A stretch of DNA of 64,000 nt from Allobosea lathyri (GCF_900108245.1 NZ_FNUY01000003.1:124001-188000); one strand, 5' to 3'; numbered from the stretch's first letter, positions 53,680-63,189 are shown. Notes: a model not told the origin generated them from the letters alone. Program-made: numbers and translations.

Positions 53680-53753
53680 GGGCCGGTTCTGACACAGAAC
53701 CGCGTCATCCCCGACGCCAGCGCACGTTCAGGCCCCTCCGAGGGCCTTTTTTA
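53668..53753 (+). promoter_or_regulatory. Transcription attenuator of ilvB
   Basis: Three mutually exclusive helices are visible. GTGCGCTGG (53668-53676) pairs perfectly with CCAGCGCAC (53717-53725). AGGGGCC (53678-53684) pairs with GGCCCCT (53731-53737), the antiterminator. The terminator is AGGCCC (53730-53735) with GGGCCT (53742-53747) followed by T6. A ribosome at the stop codon (53677-53679) would cover the antiterminator arm; one stalled at Leu/Ile/Val would leave it free. An extra hairpin GGTTCT/AGAACC lies at 53685-53701. Confidence 0.85.
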
Positions 53754-53804
53754 TTGCCCGCTTTCCACCGACCGAAAACAGCAGACAATCCGCAGGAGAC
53801 CGTT

Positions 53805-55568
53805 ATGAGCGAGATGATGACCGGCGCCGAGATGGTCGTCCGTGCGCTTCAGGATCAGGGCGTCGAACATCTGTTCGGCTATCCCGGCGGCGCAGTGCTG
53901 CCGATCTATGATGCGCTGTTCCAGCAGGACAAGGTCAAGCATGTGCTCGTCCGCCATGAGCAGGGCGCGGTCCATGCCGCGGAGGGCTATGCCCGCTCGT
54001 CTTCCGGCAAGGTCGGCTGTGTTCTCGTCACCTCCGGTCCCGGCGCGACCAACGCGGTCACCGGCCTGACCGACGCGCTGCTCGACTCGATCCCGCTCGT
54101 CGTCATCACCGGTCAGGTCCCGACCCATCTGATCGGCTCCGACGCGTTCCAGGAATGCGATACGGTCGGCATCACGCGCTCCTGCACCAAGCATAACTAC
54201 CTGGTGAAGAGCATCGCGGACCTGCCGCGCATCCTGCACGAGGCCTTCTACGTCGCGGCCAATGGCCGGCCCGGCCCGGTTGTCGTCGACATCCCCAAGG
54301 ACATCCAGTTCGCGACCGGCTCCTACAGCCGCCCGCGCGACAACCAGCACAAGACCTATCGTCCCACGGTCAAGGGCGATCTGAACAAGATCAAGGCCGC
54401 AGTCGAACTGATCGCGAATGCCAGGAAGCCGGTGTTCTACACGGGCGGCGGCGTCATCAATTCGGGGCCGCATGCCTCGGCGCTGCTGCGCGAGCTGGTC
54501 CGGCTGACCGGTTACCCGGTGACCTCGACGCTGATGGGGCTTGGCGCCTTTCCGGCGGCCGACCGGCAGTGGCTGGGCATGCTCGGCATGCACGGCACCT
54601 ACGAGGCCAATCTCGCGATGCATGACTGCGACGTCATGATCAATATCGGCGCGCGCTTCGACGACCGCATCACCGGGCGGATCGACGGCTTCTCGCCGCG
54701 CTCGAAGAAGATCCATGTCGATATCGACCCGTCCTCGATCAACAAGACGGTCAAGATCGATATCGGCATCGTCGGCGACTGCGCCCATGTGCTGGAGGAT
54801 ATGGTCCGGATCTGGCGCGAGACCTCACCGCAGATCGACAAGACCGCGCTCGCCGCCTGGTGGACGCAGATCGAGGGTTGGCGCGGCCGAAACAGCCTCG
54901 GCTACAAGAACTCGTCGGAGATCATCAAGCCGCAATACGCGATCCAGCGGCTCTATGAGCTGACCAAGGGCCGCGACACCTATGTCACGACCGAAGTCGG
55001 CCAGCATCAGATGTGGGCGGCGCAGTATTTCCACTTCCAGGAGCCGAACCGCTGGATGACCTCGGGCGGGCTGGGCACGATGGGCTACGGCCTGCCGGCC
55101 GCTATCGGCGTGCAGATGAAGCATCCCAAGGCGCTTGTCATCGACATCGCCGGCGAAGCCTCGATCCTGATGAACATGCAGGAGATGTCCACGGCCGTGC
55201 AGTACCGGCTGCCGGTCAAGATCTTCATCCTGAACAACGAGTATATGGGCATGGTGCGCCAGTGGCAGGAACTGCTGCATGGCGGCCGCTATTCGGAAAG
55301 CTACTCGCAGTCGCTGCCCGATTTCGTGAAGCTGGCCGAGGCCTATGGCGGCCATGGCATCCGCTGCTCGGACCCGGCCAAGCTCGACGATGCGATCATG
55401 GAAATGATCGACAGTCCCAAGCCCGTGATTTTCGACTGTCTCGTCGCGAAGGAGGAGAACTGCTTCCCGATGATCCCGTCAGGCAAGGCGCATAACGAGA
55501 TGATCCTCAACGATTTCGAGGGCAATACCGGCGACATCATCGACGCCAAGGGCAAGCAATTGGTCTAG
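53805..55568 (+). CDS. ilvB: Acetolactate synthase large subunit IlvB/IlvI
   Basis: This 587-residue TPP enzyme starts Val/Ile/Leu synthesis (pyruvate to acetolactate, or pyruvate plus 2-oxobutyrate to acetohydroxybutyrate). Glu52 in RHEQGAVHAAEGYAR activates TPP. FAD segments include GLGAFPAADRQWLGMLGMHG. The TPP/Mg motif reads AGEASILMNMQE (Glu451 in the usual GDG/GDA position) to ILNNEYMGMVRQWQ. The start MSEMMTGAEM follows AGGAG by 7 bases. It is controlled by the upstream attenuator. Its small subunit gene ilvN lies 1 kb away, behind a GST gene. Confidence 0.97.
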   Translation: MSEMMTGAEMVVRALQDQGVEHLFGYPGGAVLPIYDALFQQDKVKHVLVRHEQGAVHAAEGYARSSSGKVGCVLVTSGPGATNAVTGLTDALLDSIPLVVITGQVPTHLIGSDAFQECDTVGITRSCTKHNYLVKSIADLPRILHEAFYVAANGRPGPVVVDIPKDIQFATGSYSRPRDNQHKTYRPTVKGDLNKIKAAVELIANARKPVFYTGGGVINSGPHASALLRELVRLTGYPVTSTLMGLGAFPAADRQWLGMLGMHGTYEANLAMHDCDVMINIGARFDDRITGRIDGFSPRSKKIHVDIDPSSINKTVKIDIGIVGDCAHVLEDMVRIWRETSPQIDKTALAAWWTQIEGWRGRNSLGYKNSSEIIKPQYAIQRLYELTKGRDTYVTTEVGQHQMWAAQYFHFQEPNRWMTSGGLGTMGYGLPAAIGVQMKHPKALVIDIAGEASILMNMQEMSTAVQYRLPVKIFILNNEYMGMVRQWQELLHGGRYSESYSQSLPDFVKLAEAYGGHGIRCSDPAKLDDAIMEMIDSPKPVIFDCLVAKEENCFPMIPSGKAHNEMILNDFEGNTGDIIDAKGKQLV

Positions 55569-55654
55569 GGACCACACTCTCTCACCTCATCCTGAGAGTC
55601 TGGCCGTAAAGGCATGCTTTGAAAGAAAGGCTTGGCCATCGTCGAACACAGCGC

Positions 55655-55761
55655 CGTCATCCCGGGCGACCGAAGGGAGACCCGGGATCCATGCCTGAAC
55701 CTTCCAGTACGGCGCTCCGGAATGGATCCCGGGTCTCCGCTGCGCTGCGCCCGGGATGACG
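55655..55761. repeat. Dispersed palindromic element, family A, copy 7
   Basis: This copy begins CGTCATCCCGGGCGACCG and ends TGCGCCCGGGATGACG, with inner arms GGGATCCATGCC and GGAATGGATCCC. It lies between ilvB and the GST gene on the same strand. It could stop or process the ilvB transcript. The rest of the 55569-55883 gap holds only a weak 37-codon frame. Confidence 0.9.
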
Positions 55762-55773
55762 GCGTTTTATTCA

Positions 55774-55887
55774 ATGATGGCGAAGCTGTTGAAAGCACAT
55801 TCATCATTGGCCGATTTCTACACCACCGCGCTGCATGTCGATGCGGCGCTGGATATTCTCACTGAGTCTCAGAGCGTCGCGGCATGA
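55774..55887 (+). CDS. Possible 37-residue protein ahead of the GST gene
   Basis: This frame begins MMAKLLKAHSSLADFY and runs 37 codons to a TGA that overlaps the ATG of the GST gene (ATGA), which suggests coupling. The translation looks like a mixed helix with no bias for non-coding repeats. It has no clear ribosome site. It was noted from reading the gap and has no recognised family. It may be chance. Confidence 0.3.
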   Translation: MMAKLLKAHSSLADFYTTALHVDAALDILTESQSVAA

Positions 55888-56573
55888 AGCTTCTCATCGG
55901 CAACAAATGTTATTCGTCCTGGTCGTTGCGGGCCTGGCTGCTGATGCGCGCCAAGGGGCTGCCTTTCGAGGAGATCATGGTTCTGCTCGATCAGCCGGGC
56001 TTCAAGGACGGCGTTTTCCGGCATGCACCGGGCAGTGGCGGCACCGTCCCGACGCTGGTCGATGGTAGCGTCGCTGTCTGGGAGACCCTGGCCATCGCCG
56101 AGTATCTGCATGAAAAGCACCCGCATCACGGCATCTGGCCGCGCGACGCCGCTGCCCGCGCTCATGCACGTGCGGTCGCCAGCGAGATGCATGGCGGTTT
56201 CGGCGCTCTGCGCAATGACTGCCCGATGAATCTGGGCAAGCGCTATGCCACCCGTGATCGAGGCGAAGGGGTGGCCAGGGACGTTGCCCGCATCTGCGCG
56301 ATATGGCGCGAGGCGCGCGAGCGCTTCGGGACCAAGGCCGGTGGCTCTTTCCTCTATGGCGCGTTCTCGGCTGCCGATGCGATGTTTGCGCCGGTCGCCA
56401 CGCGGCTCGATACTTATGCGATCGCCGTCGATCCGGTATCGAGCGCGTATATTCGCGCCGTGCTCGATCTGCCGGCCTATCGCGACTGGCTCGCTGCAGC
56501 GCTTGTAGAGCCCTGGATCGTCGACCATGACGAGGTCGCCGAGCCCGCCATCGCCAATCTCCGCCACTCCTGA
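55884..56573 (+). CDS. Glutathione S-transferase family protein
   Basis: This 229-residue two-domain GST-like protein has a thioredoxin-fold N-terminus (LLIGNKCYSSWSLRAWLLM), with a candidate active Ser/Cys in CYSSWS, PTLVDGSVAVWETLAIAEYL (the cis-Pro and GSH-binding Glu-Ser-like site) and a helical C-terminus (SFLYGAFSAADAMFAPVATR). It resembles the YfcF/zeta-like group. It sits between ilvB and ilvN on the same strand. Confidence 0.93.
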   Translation: MKLLIGNKCYSSWSLRAWLLMRAKGLPFEEIMVLLDQPGFKDGVFRHAPGSGGTVPTLVDGSVAVWETLAIAEYLHEKHPHHGIWPRDAAARAHARAVASEMHGGFGALRNDCPMNLGKRYATRDRGEGVARDVARICAIWREARERFGTKAGGSFLYGAFSAADAMFAPVATRLDTYAIAVDPVSSAYIRAVLDLPAYRDWLAAALVEPWIVDHDEVAEPAIANLRHS

Positions 56574-56604
56574 TCCGACATTCAGCCCTGCCCACAGGTT
56601 CATC

Positions 56605-57147
56605 ATGCCGCAATCTGCAACTCACTACCCCAATGCGCCCAAGTCCCAGCCTGCCGCCCGCCATACGCTTGCGGTGATCGTCGATAACGAGCCTGGCGTT
56701 CTCGCCCGCATCGCCGGCCTGTTCTCCGGTCGCGGCTACAACATCGAAAGCCTGACGGTCTCGGAAACCGAGCACGAGAAGCATATCTCGCGGATCACCG
56801 TGGTGACCTCGGGCACGGCCCATGTCATCGACCAGATCAAGGCGCATCTCGACCGGCTGGTGCCGGTGCACCGCGTCGTCGACCTGACCTTGCAGGGCGA
56901 GGCGCTGGAGCGGGAGCTTGCTCTGGTCAAGGTCGTCGGCAAGGGCGACCACCGCGTCGAGGCGATGCGGCTGGCCTCGGCCTTCGGCGCGCGCACGCTC
57001 GATGCCTCGCTGACCTCCTTCGTCTTCGAGCTGACCGGCTCGACCGAGGAGATCGAGCGCTTCATCAAGCTGATGACCGTGGTCGGTCTGACCGAGGTTT
57101 CGCGCACCGGCATCGCGGCGATGAGCCGTGGCCCGGACGCGATGTGA
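56605..57147 (+). CDS. ilvN: Acetolactate synthase small (regulatory) subunit IlvN
   Basis: This 180-residue protein has an N-terminal ACT domain (HTLAVIVDNEPGVLARIAGL, RGYNIESLTVSE) that binds the feedback inhibitor valine (family knowledge). A second ACT-like domain follows (LALVKVVGKGDHRVEAMRL, TSFVFELTGSTEEIERFIKL). It regulates and stabilises IlvB. The start MPQSATHY is chosen from the frame. It lies after the GST gene. Confidence 0.96.
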   Translation: MPQSATHYPNAPKSQPAARHTLAVIVDNEPGVLARIAGLFSGRGYNIESLTVSETEHEKHISRITVVTSGTAHVIDQIKAHLDRLVPVHRVVDLTLQGEALERELALVKVVGKGDHRVEAMRLASAFGARTLDASLTSFVFELTGSTEEIERFIKLMTVVGLTEVSRTGIAAMSRGPDAM

Positions 57148-57169
57148 CCGCATATTGGCGCAAGGCGCG

Positions 57170-57385
57170 ATGAGCTCGCTCGACCTTTACCACATCGCCC
57201 TGGCGCTCGGCGCCGTCGGCTTCGCCTGCTTTGCCTGGCCGATCTACCAGCGCATGTCCGGCAAGGCCCCGGCCGAGGCGCCGGGCAGCGGCAGGAGCCT
57301 GCGCTCGCCGCTGTGGTGGGCGGGCTTCGTGCTGACGATCGGCGCGATCTTCCTGCTGCGCATCAGCCAGCGGGGAGCGGGCTGA
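57170..57385 (+). CDS. Hypothetical two-helix membrane protein
   Basis: This 71-residue protein starts MSSLDLYHIALALGAVGFAC and has two hydrophobic segments (about 7-23 and 49-65) with a Lys/Arg-rich loop. It lies 22 bp after ilvN on the same strand and may be its last co-transcribed gene. No family was recognised. Confidence 0.6.
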   Translation: MSSLDLYHIALALGAVGFACFAWPIYQRMSGKAPAEAPGSGRSLRSPLWWAGFVLTIGAIFLLRISQRGAG

Positions 57386-57398
57386 GCATCAGGCAAGG

Positions 57399-57947
57399 TC
57401 AGCCGGCGAAGCCGCCTTCGTCGAGGAATTTGCCCTCGGCTTCAGTGGTGTCGCGACCCAGAATGGCATTGCGATGGGGGAAGCGGCCAAAGCGCGCGAT
57501 GATGTCGCGATGCTCGATGGCAAAGCCCAGATTGTCGTCGAGCCCTGCATCGGCATAAAGCGCGACGCCCCGCTCCTGCGCGCCGATATCCTCGGCATGC
57601 ATGAAGGGCAGGTAGAAGAACGGGCGCAACTCGGGATCGACCCTGGCATCGTATCCGCGTTCGATCGCCCGGTCCGCGAGCTTCAACGCTGCGGCGTCTG
57701 TAGCGAAGGCGCGCGGCGTGCCACGGAACATGTTTCGCGGGAACTGGTCGAGCAGGAGTACCAGCGCCAGCGCGCCATCCGCCGAGCCCGCCCAGCCGGC
57801 AAGATCGCCACGCGCAGCCGCTTCATGGGTTGTCAGGAAGCCCTCGCGGCAGCGTGCGTCGAAGAGTTCGTCCTTGCCGAACCAGAGCTGATCGCCCGCC
57901 GCTTTCCAGAAGGCGATGACCGTTTCGATGGTAGCGATGGGTTGCAT
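57399..57947 (-). CDS. DUF924 family protein
   Basis: This 182-residue protein has the DUF924 hallmarks VIAFWKAAGDQLWFGKDELFDARC, LLLDQFPRNMFRGTPRAFA, FFYLPFMHAED and GRFPHRNAILGR. The fold is thought to be TPR-like helical. The start MQPIATIETV is far better than a longer frame to 58130 that runs through the tetR promoter. Function is unknown. It is convergent with the small membrane gene. Confidence 0.95.
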   Translation of the reverse strand: MQPIATIETVIAFWKAAGDQLWFGKDELFDARCREGFLTTHEAAARGDLAGWAGSADGALALVLLLDQFPRNMFRGTPRAFATDAAALKLADRAIERGYDARVDPELRPFFYLPFMHAEDIGAQERGVALYADAGLDDNLGFAIEHRDIIARFGRFPHRNAILGRDTTEAEGKFLDEGGFAG

Positions 57948-58056
57948 CTTGTCTCCATTTGTAGCTTTGGCGCAGCGCTGTGAGCAGGATCGCGGAACGG
58001 CTGCACCGATCCTGAAATCCCACTTGCGAGGCCTGAAATTCTCGGCTAAATCCCCG

Positions 58057-58078
58057 AACCGTAACGTACGGTACGGTT
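58057..58078. promoter_or_regulatory. TetR operator-like palindrome
   Basis: AACCGTAACGTACGGTACGG followed by TT is a 22-bp palindrome with only one mismatched pair, 23 bp before the tetR start codon. It lies in the gap between the divergent DUF924 and tetR genes. It is the expected kind of site for autoregulation by the TetR protein. Confidence 0.65.
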
Positions 58079-58101
58079 TGTGGCTGCGGTTTGAAGTGAC
58101 C

Positions 58102-59812
<1,711 letters not shown>

Positions 59813-59822
59813 TCAGCATGTT

Positions 59823-59856
59823 CCGTAACGACCCGGCTTATGCCGGGCCGTTACGG
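59823..59856. repeat. Strong stem-loop just after ilvC
   Basis: CCGTAACG (59823-59830) pairs with CGTTACGG (59849-59856), enclosing a second stem CCCGGC/GCCGGG. No T run follows, so it is not a simple terminator. It could protect the 3' end of ilvC mRNA. Confidence 0.5.
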
Positions 59857-59949
59857 CGTTGCTGCGAAGCTGATTCAAGCCCTTGCGGGTTTGATTCCGC
59901 TTCGCAGTGCAGGTGCCTGACAAGGTTAACGAATTTCCGATGATGGGGA

Positions 59950-59979
59950 GGGCGGGCGCTGCAGGGCGCCCGCCCTTTT
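59950..59979 (+). terminator. Factor-independent terminator after ilvC
   Basis: GGGCGGGCGC (59950-59959) pairs with GCGCCCGCCC (59966-59975), followed by TTTT. It ends the ilvC transcript before the small-gene cluster. Confidence 0.8.
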
Positions 59980-60066
59980 CCGTTGCCGCGTGGGGCTGGC
60001 AGGTCAAATTCCGGAACCGGATGGCTCAGGGCGCGTTCAGTTATGGTGAACACGCTGGAGCAGGCA

Positions 60067-60264
60067 ATGACAGGCGAGCAATTCCCGAGTGACCGCACCG
60101 AGCGTGAAGCGCTTCTTCGCAGGCTGGCACACGAGGCGGAAAGCCGGGCTGGCGCGGTTGCTGTGGCGGAACAGGAGGATGGCGAAGATTGGCCCGTCCT
60201 GAGCTGCCTTTTTGGCGGACTCGCCGCCGCCCTGCTGATGAACACGTTCGTCAGCCTGTTCTGA
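60067..60264 (+). CDS. Small single-helix membrane protein
   Basis: This 65-residue protein starts MTGEQFPSDRTEREALLRR after GGAG; an ATG at 60043 is also in frame. It has a charged helix followed by a C-terminal hydrophobic segment (LSCLFGGLAAALLMNTFVSLF). It is the first of three consecutive small membrane genes on the same strand (60067-60658). No family was recognised. Confidence 0.6.
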   Translation: MTGEQFPSDRTEREALLRRLAHEAESRAGAVAVAEQEDGEDWPVLSCLFGGLAAALLMNTFVSLF

Positions 60265-60304
60265 CGCTCGCAGTGAGCGGACCGCATTCTCAGGAGTTCG
60301 GAAC

Positions 60305-60511
60305 ATGATCGACGAGCAGCAACGTACAGCGGAGGCTCCGCGCGGGGAGGCGCCGAGCCAGGTCAATCAGGTCGATGACCAGCCGACCAAGGTGGAGACA
60401 CCTGTCGAGGCACGCGGCGGCTTGCTGGGGTGGCCGGTCCTGCTGGTACTCGGCGTCAGTCTTACCCTCGCGGTTCTCGCGGGGATTCTGGTGGGTGTGA
60501 TCCCGCTCTGA
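60305..60511 (+). CDS. Small C-tail-anchored membrane protein
   Basis: This 68-residue protein has an acidic, soluble N-terminal half (EAPSQVNQVDDQPTKVETP) and one C-terminal helix (WPVLLVLGVSLTLAVLAGILV). ATG follows AGGAGTTCGGAAC. It lies 40 bp after the previous small gene. Function is unknown. Confidence 0.65.
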   Translation: MIDEQQRTAEAPRGEAPSQVNQVDDQPTKVETPVEARGGLLGWPVLLVLGVSLTLAVLAGILVGVIPL

Positions 60512-60553
60512 CGCACGGCGCCTAAGACGACTCAGATCTGCAAGGAGGGTGAG

Positions 60554-60658
60554 ATGACGGTTATCAGGCTGTTCGACTCGCAGATTGTCGCACGTATCGT
60601 GCTGACCCTGTCCTTCGCGCTCATGGCTGCGATCGTGGCCGGGCTGGTGTCGATCTAA
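60554..60658 (+). CDS. 34-residue membrane microprotein
   Basis: ATG at 60554 follows a very strong AAGGAGGGTGAG site. The product is a charged start (MTVIRLFDSQIVARIV) and one hydrophobic helix ending LVSI. It is the last gene of a three-gene run and is followed 10 bp later by a perfect terminator, which strongly supports expression. Confidence 0.7.
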   Translation: MTVIRLFDSQIVARIVLTLSFALMAAIVAGLVSI

Positions 60659-60668
60659 TCCATAGGAT

Positions 60669-60698
60669 GCCCGGCGGGATGACCCGCCGGGCTTTTTC
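60669..60698 (+). terminator. Factor-independent terminator after the small-gene cluster
   Basis: GCCCGGCGGG (60669-60678) and CCCGCCGGGC (60683-60692) form a perfect 10-bp stem with loop ATGA, followed by TTTTT. It ends the transcript of the three small membrane genes. Confidence 0.9.
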
Positions 60699-60738
60699 GT
60701 TTCAGCTGCGGAAAACTTTTGCGCTCCGCGGCTGACGA

Positions 60739-61098
60739 TCAGAACGTGATCTTGTCCTTGATGTCGGCCTCGACATTCGAGGGAAGGACGCTGCGCTTCA
60801 CCAGATCGTCGAAATTCTTGAACTTCGCCTTCGCGCGCTCTTCGATGATCTTCTTCGAGCGCGCCTCGCCGATCCCCTTCAGCGAGTCGAGTTCCGCGGC
60901 GGTTGCCGTGTTGATGTTGATCTTCTTTGCCTGCGCCTGCGTCGCTGCGGGAACAACGGGCTTGGCCGGTGCTGCGGGGGCCGCGACGGGGGCGGTCGGC
61001 TTGGCCGGCGTTACCGGCTGCGTGGCGGTTTGTGCGAAAGCCGAACCTGCGCTGATGGCGAGCGCGGCGAGACCAATCAGGAAACGGGACTTTGTCAT
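60739..61098 (-). CDS. Secreted helix-hairpin-helix protein (ComEA-like)
   Basis: This 119-residue protein has a signal peptide (MTKSRFLIGLAALAISAGSA to FAQ), a Pro/Ala-rich linker and a C-terminal HhH domain (ININTATAAELDSLKGIGEA, DDLVKRSVLPSNV). This is the ComEA-type DNA-binding fold. In competent bacteria such proteins bind incoming DNA in the periplasm. Many non-competent alphaproteobacteria carry similar genes, so uptake is only a possibility. Confidence 0.93.
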   Translation of the reverse strand: MTKSRFLIGLAALAISAGSAFAQTATQPVTPAKPTAPVAAPAAPAKPVVPAATQAQAKKININTATAAELDSLKGIGEARSKKIIEERAKAKFKNFDDLVKRSVLPSNVEADIKDKITF

Positions 61099-61322
61099 GG
61101 CGTGGACCCCAAAGGTCTGCCCGGAGCAATGCGTCTGGCGGGTGCCGGGTCGCCCGCCAGGCGACGCTGCCGGCTCAGCGCCGGTTCAGCGTGTCGCGAC
61201 GGGCCTGATGTCGCTTGAGTGCGGCCCGGTGTGACCACGCCAATTCACGCTTTTGGGCCTGAACCGGTGGTGAATGCGGCATTCAGCGAATTGGAGGCAA
61301 GTTTGTGGAGGTGAGTTTTGGC

Positions 61323-61847
61323 TCAGCGAGCCATGAATTCCGCGAGGCGGCCGGCGCCGTAGAGAAGGCCAAAACCCCAGGCGAAGGAGGCGATCCAGTT
61401 GCCGAGCTGGAACTGCAGGAACGGCATCTGCACGATGCCGGCGACGATCGCGATCACTGCGCGCAGCGGCCCGAAGAAATGGCCGATCACAATGCTCAGC
61501 ACTCCCCATTTTTCGAAGAAGGCGTGCCCTCGGTCCAGCAATTGCGGGTTCTTGTTCAGCGGCCAGTGGTCGCCGACGCGGGGCCCCAGCACCAGACCGA
61601 CCCAATAGGACGCCCAGAAGCCGCTGCCGGCCCCGAGCGAGGCAGCGAGCGCGAGCGGGATCAGATTGAGGCCCGATGCCCCCGCGACCGCGCCGAAGGC
61701 CGTGAAGAACACCGTCGCGGGCACGAGCCAGGACAGCAGCGCGACGCACTCGGCGAAGGCCACCAGGAAGACGATCGGGATCGCCCATTCCTGATTGGCC
61801 CGCATGAACTCGACGAGCGCCTGCATCTGTTGTTCGAGTTGGAGCAT
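61323..61847 (-). CDS. DedA-family membrane protein
   Basis: This 174-residue protein has DedA/SNARE-associated features: VFLVAFAECVALLSWLVPAT, SLGAGSGFWASYWVGLVLG, FEKWGVLSIVIGHFFGPLRA with the conserved F-x-R motif variant (GHFFGPLRA), then a C-terminal helix. DedA proteins act in lipid flipping and membrane homeostasis (family knowledge). The start MLQLEQQMQ is chosen over a longer frame. Confidence 0.9.
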   Translation of the reverse strand: MLQLEQQMQALVEFMRANQEWAIPIVFLVAFAECVALLSWLVPATVFFTAFGAVAGASGLNLIPLALAASLGAGSGFWASYWVGLVLGPRVGDHWPLNKNPQLLDRGHAFFEKWGVLSIVIGHFFGPLRAVIAIVAGIVQMPFLQFQLGNWIASFAWGFGLLYGAGRLAEFMAR

Positions 61848-62060
61848 GGCGACTGGTCGGGTTCCGGGGCGGGATCGGCCCCGGCTTATCGCCGCAGCAC
61901 TGCGCCGATGCAACCCGAGCTATCGGTGCGTCAGGGCCGGCTGCGCCAAAGGATGGCATTGCCTTCGCCGGGCTATTGCATAATGTTCCGCGCAAAGTCG
62001 CAAACATAGGGTCGGCCGGCGCCATCAAGAGCGCCCTCGTGCCGACGGGGAAACGGTTTC

Positions 62061-62972
62061 ATGGAGTTGCAAAGTCACCCGCAGCACGAAGCGGGAGGGG
62101 CTATTTCGTCCTCGCAGACGCGTTCGCCACAGCAGGTTGCCTCCGAGCAGGTTGCCGCTGTCGCCCTTTCCGGGGTCGACATCACCTTCCACATCGATGG
62201 CGGCAAGCGCTACAAGGCCGTCACAGGGATCGACCTGTCGGTTGCGGCCGGCGAGTTCGTCTCGGTGGTGGGGCCGACGGGCTGCGGCAAGTCGACCCTG
62301 CTGAACGCGGCGGCCGGGCTTCTGGTGCCCTCGGCCGGTTCGGTCTCGATCTTCGGCAAACCGCTTTCGGGTCTGAACCGCCGCGCCGGCTATCTCTTCC
62401 AGGCCGATGCGCTGATGCCCTGGAAAACGGCGCTCGACAACGTCAAGGTCGCGCTGGAGCCGATGGGCGTGCCCGATGCCGAGGCCGATGCCAAAGCGCG
62501 CGAATGGCTCGGCCGCGTGGGCTTGCGGGCGTTCGTCGATCGCTATCCGCATATGCTGTCGGGCGGCCAGCGCAAGCGCGTCAGCCTGGCGCAGATGCTG
62601 ATCCGCAACCCGGAAATCCTGCTGATGGACGAGCCCTTCGGGCCGCTGGACGCGCAGACCCGCCAGATCATGGGCAATCTGCTACTCGATCTCTGGTCGA
62701 AGGACCGCAAGGCGCTGATCTTCGTGACGCATGATCTGGAGGAGGCGATCGCGCTGTCCGACCGGGTCGTGGTGATGTCGGCCGGGCCCGCCGCGGGCAT
62801 CGTCGCCGACTACCGCGTGCCCCTGCCGCGTCCGCGCGATATCGCCGAGATCAGGCTTGAAAAAGCCTTCCATGAGATCCACCGGGACATCTGGGCTTCG
62901 CTCAGGGTCGAGGTGCAGAAGGCCTATGCGATGGGCGACGGGCGCGAACTGGTCGGGGGAGCCACGCCATGA
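62061..62972 (+). CDS. ABC transporter ATPase, nitrate/sulfonate/taurine type (SsuB-like)
   Basis: This 303-residue ATPase has Walker A GPTGCGKST (71-79), a Q-loop in FQADALMPWKT, signature LSGGQRKRVSLAQ, Walker B ILLMDEPFGPLD and the switch His in VTHDLEEA. The FQADALMPWKT pattern is typical of the SsuB/TauB/NrtD group. An N-terminal 30-residue extension is polar. It belongs with the permease 217 bp downstream. Confidence 0.94.
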   Translation: MELQSHPQHEAGGAISSSQTRSPQQVASEQVAAVALSGVDITFHIDGGKRYKAVTGIDLSVAAGEFVSVVGPTGCGKSTLLNAAAGLLVPSAGSVSIFGKPLSGLNRRAGYLFQADALMPWKTALDNVKVALEPMGVPDAEADAKAREWLGRVGLRAFVDRYPHMLSGGQRKRVSLAQMLIRNPEILLMDEPFGPLDAQTRQIMGNLLLDLWSKDRKALIFVTHDLEEAIALSDRVVVMSAGPAAGIVADYRVPLPRPRDIAEIRLEKAFHEIHRDIWASLRVEVQKAYAMGDGRELVGGATP

Positions 62973-63011
62973 TCGTCGCTGTTGCTCGGATCCAGGCGCG
63001 ACGCCAGCCGT

Positions 63012-63143
63012 CCCCTTCCCCCCGCTCGCGGTGGGGAAGGGTTAGGGATGGGGGGCGGCAAAGCCAGAACTCCGTCCTTCATCGTCGCGCCGAGCGGCAC
63101 TGCCCCCCACCCCAACCCTCCCCACCGCAAGCGGGGGGAGGGA
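63012..63143. repeat. Palindromic element, family D, inside the ABC transporter operon
   Basis: Two near-complementary arms (63012-63056 and 63101-63143) are made of C-rich and G-rich blocks, such as CCCGCTCGCGGTGGGGAAGG against CCCACCGCAAGCGGGGGGAG. The element separates the ATPase and permease genes. The frames here are translations of the repeat and are not genes. Confidence 0.75.
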
Positions 63144-63189
63144 GTAGCGTTTTGCCCGGCCGCATCTGTCGCGGGCAGGGAGCAACCCC

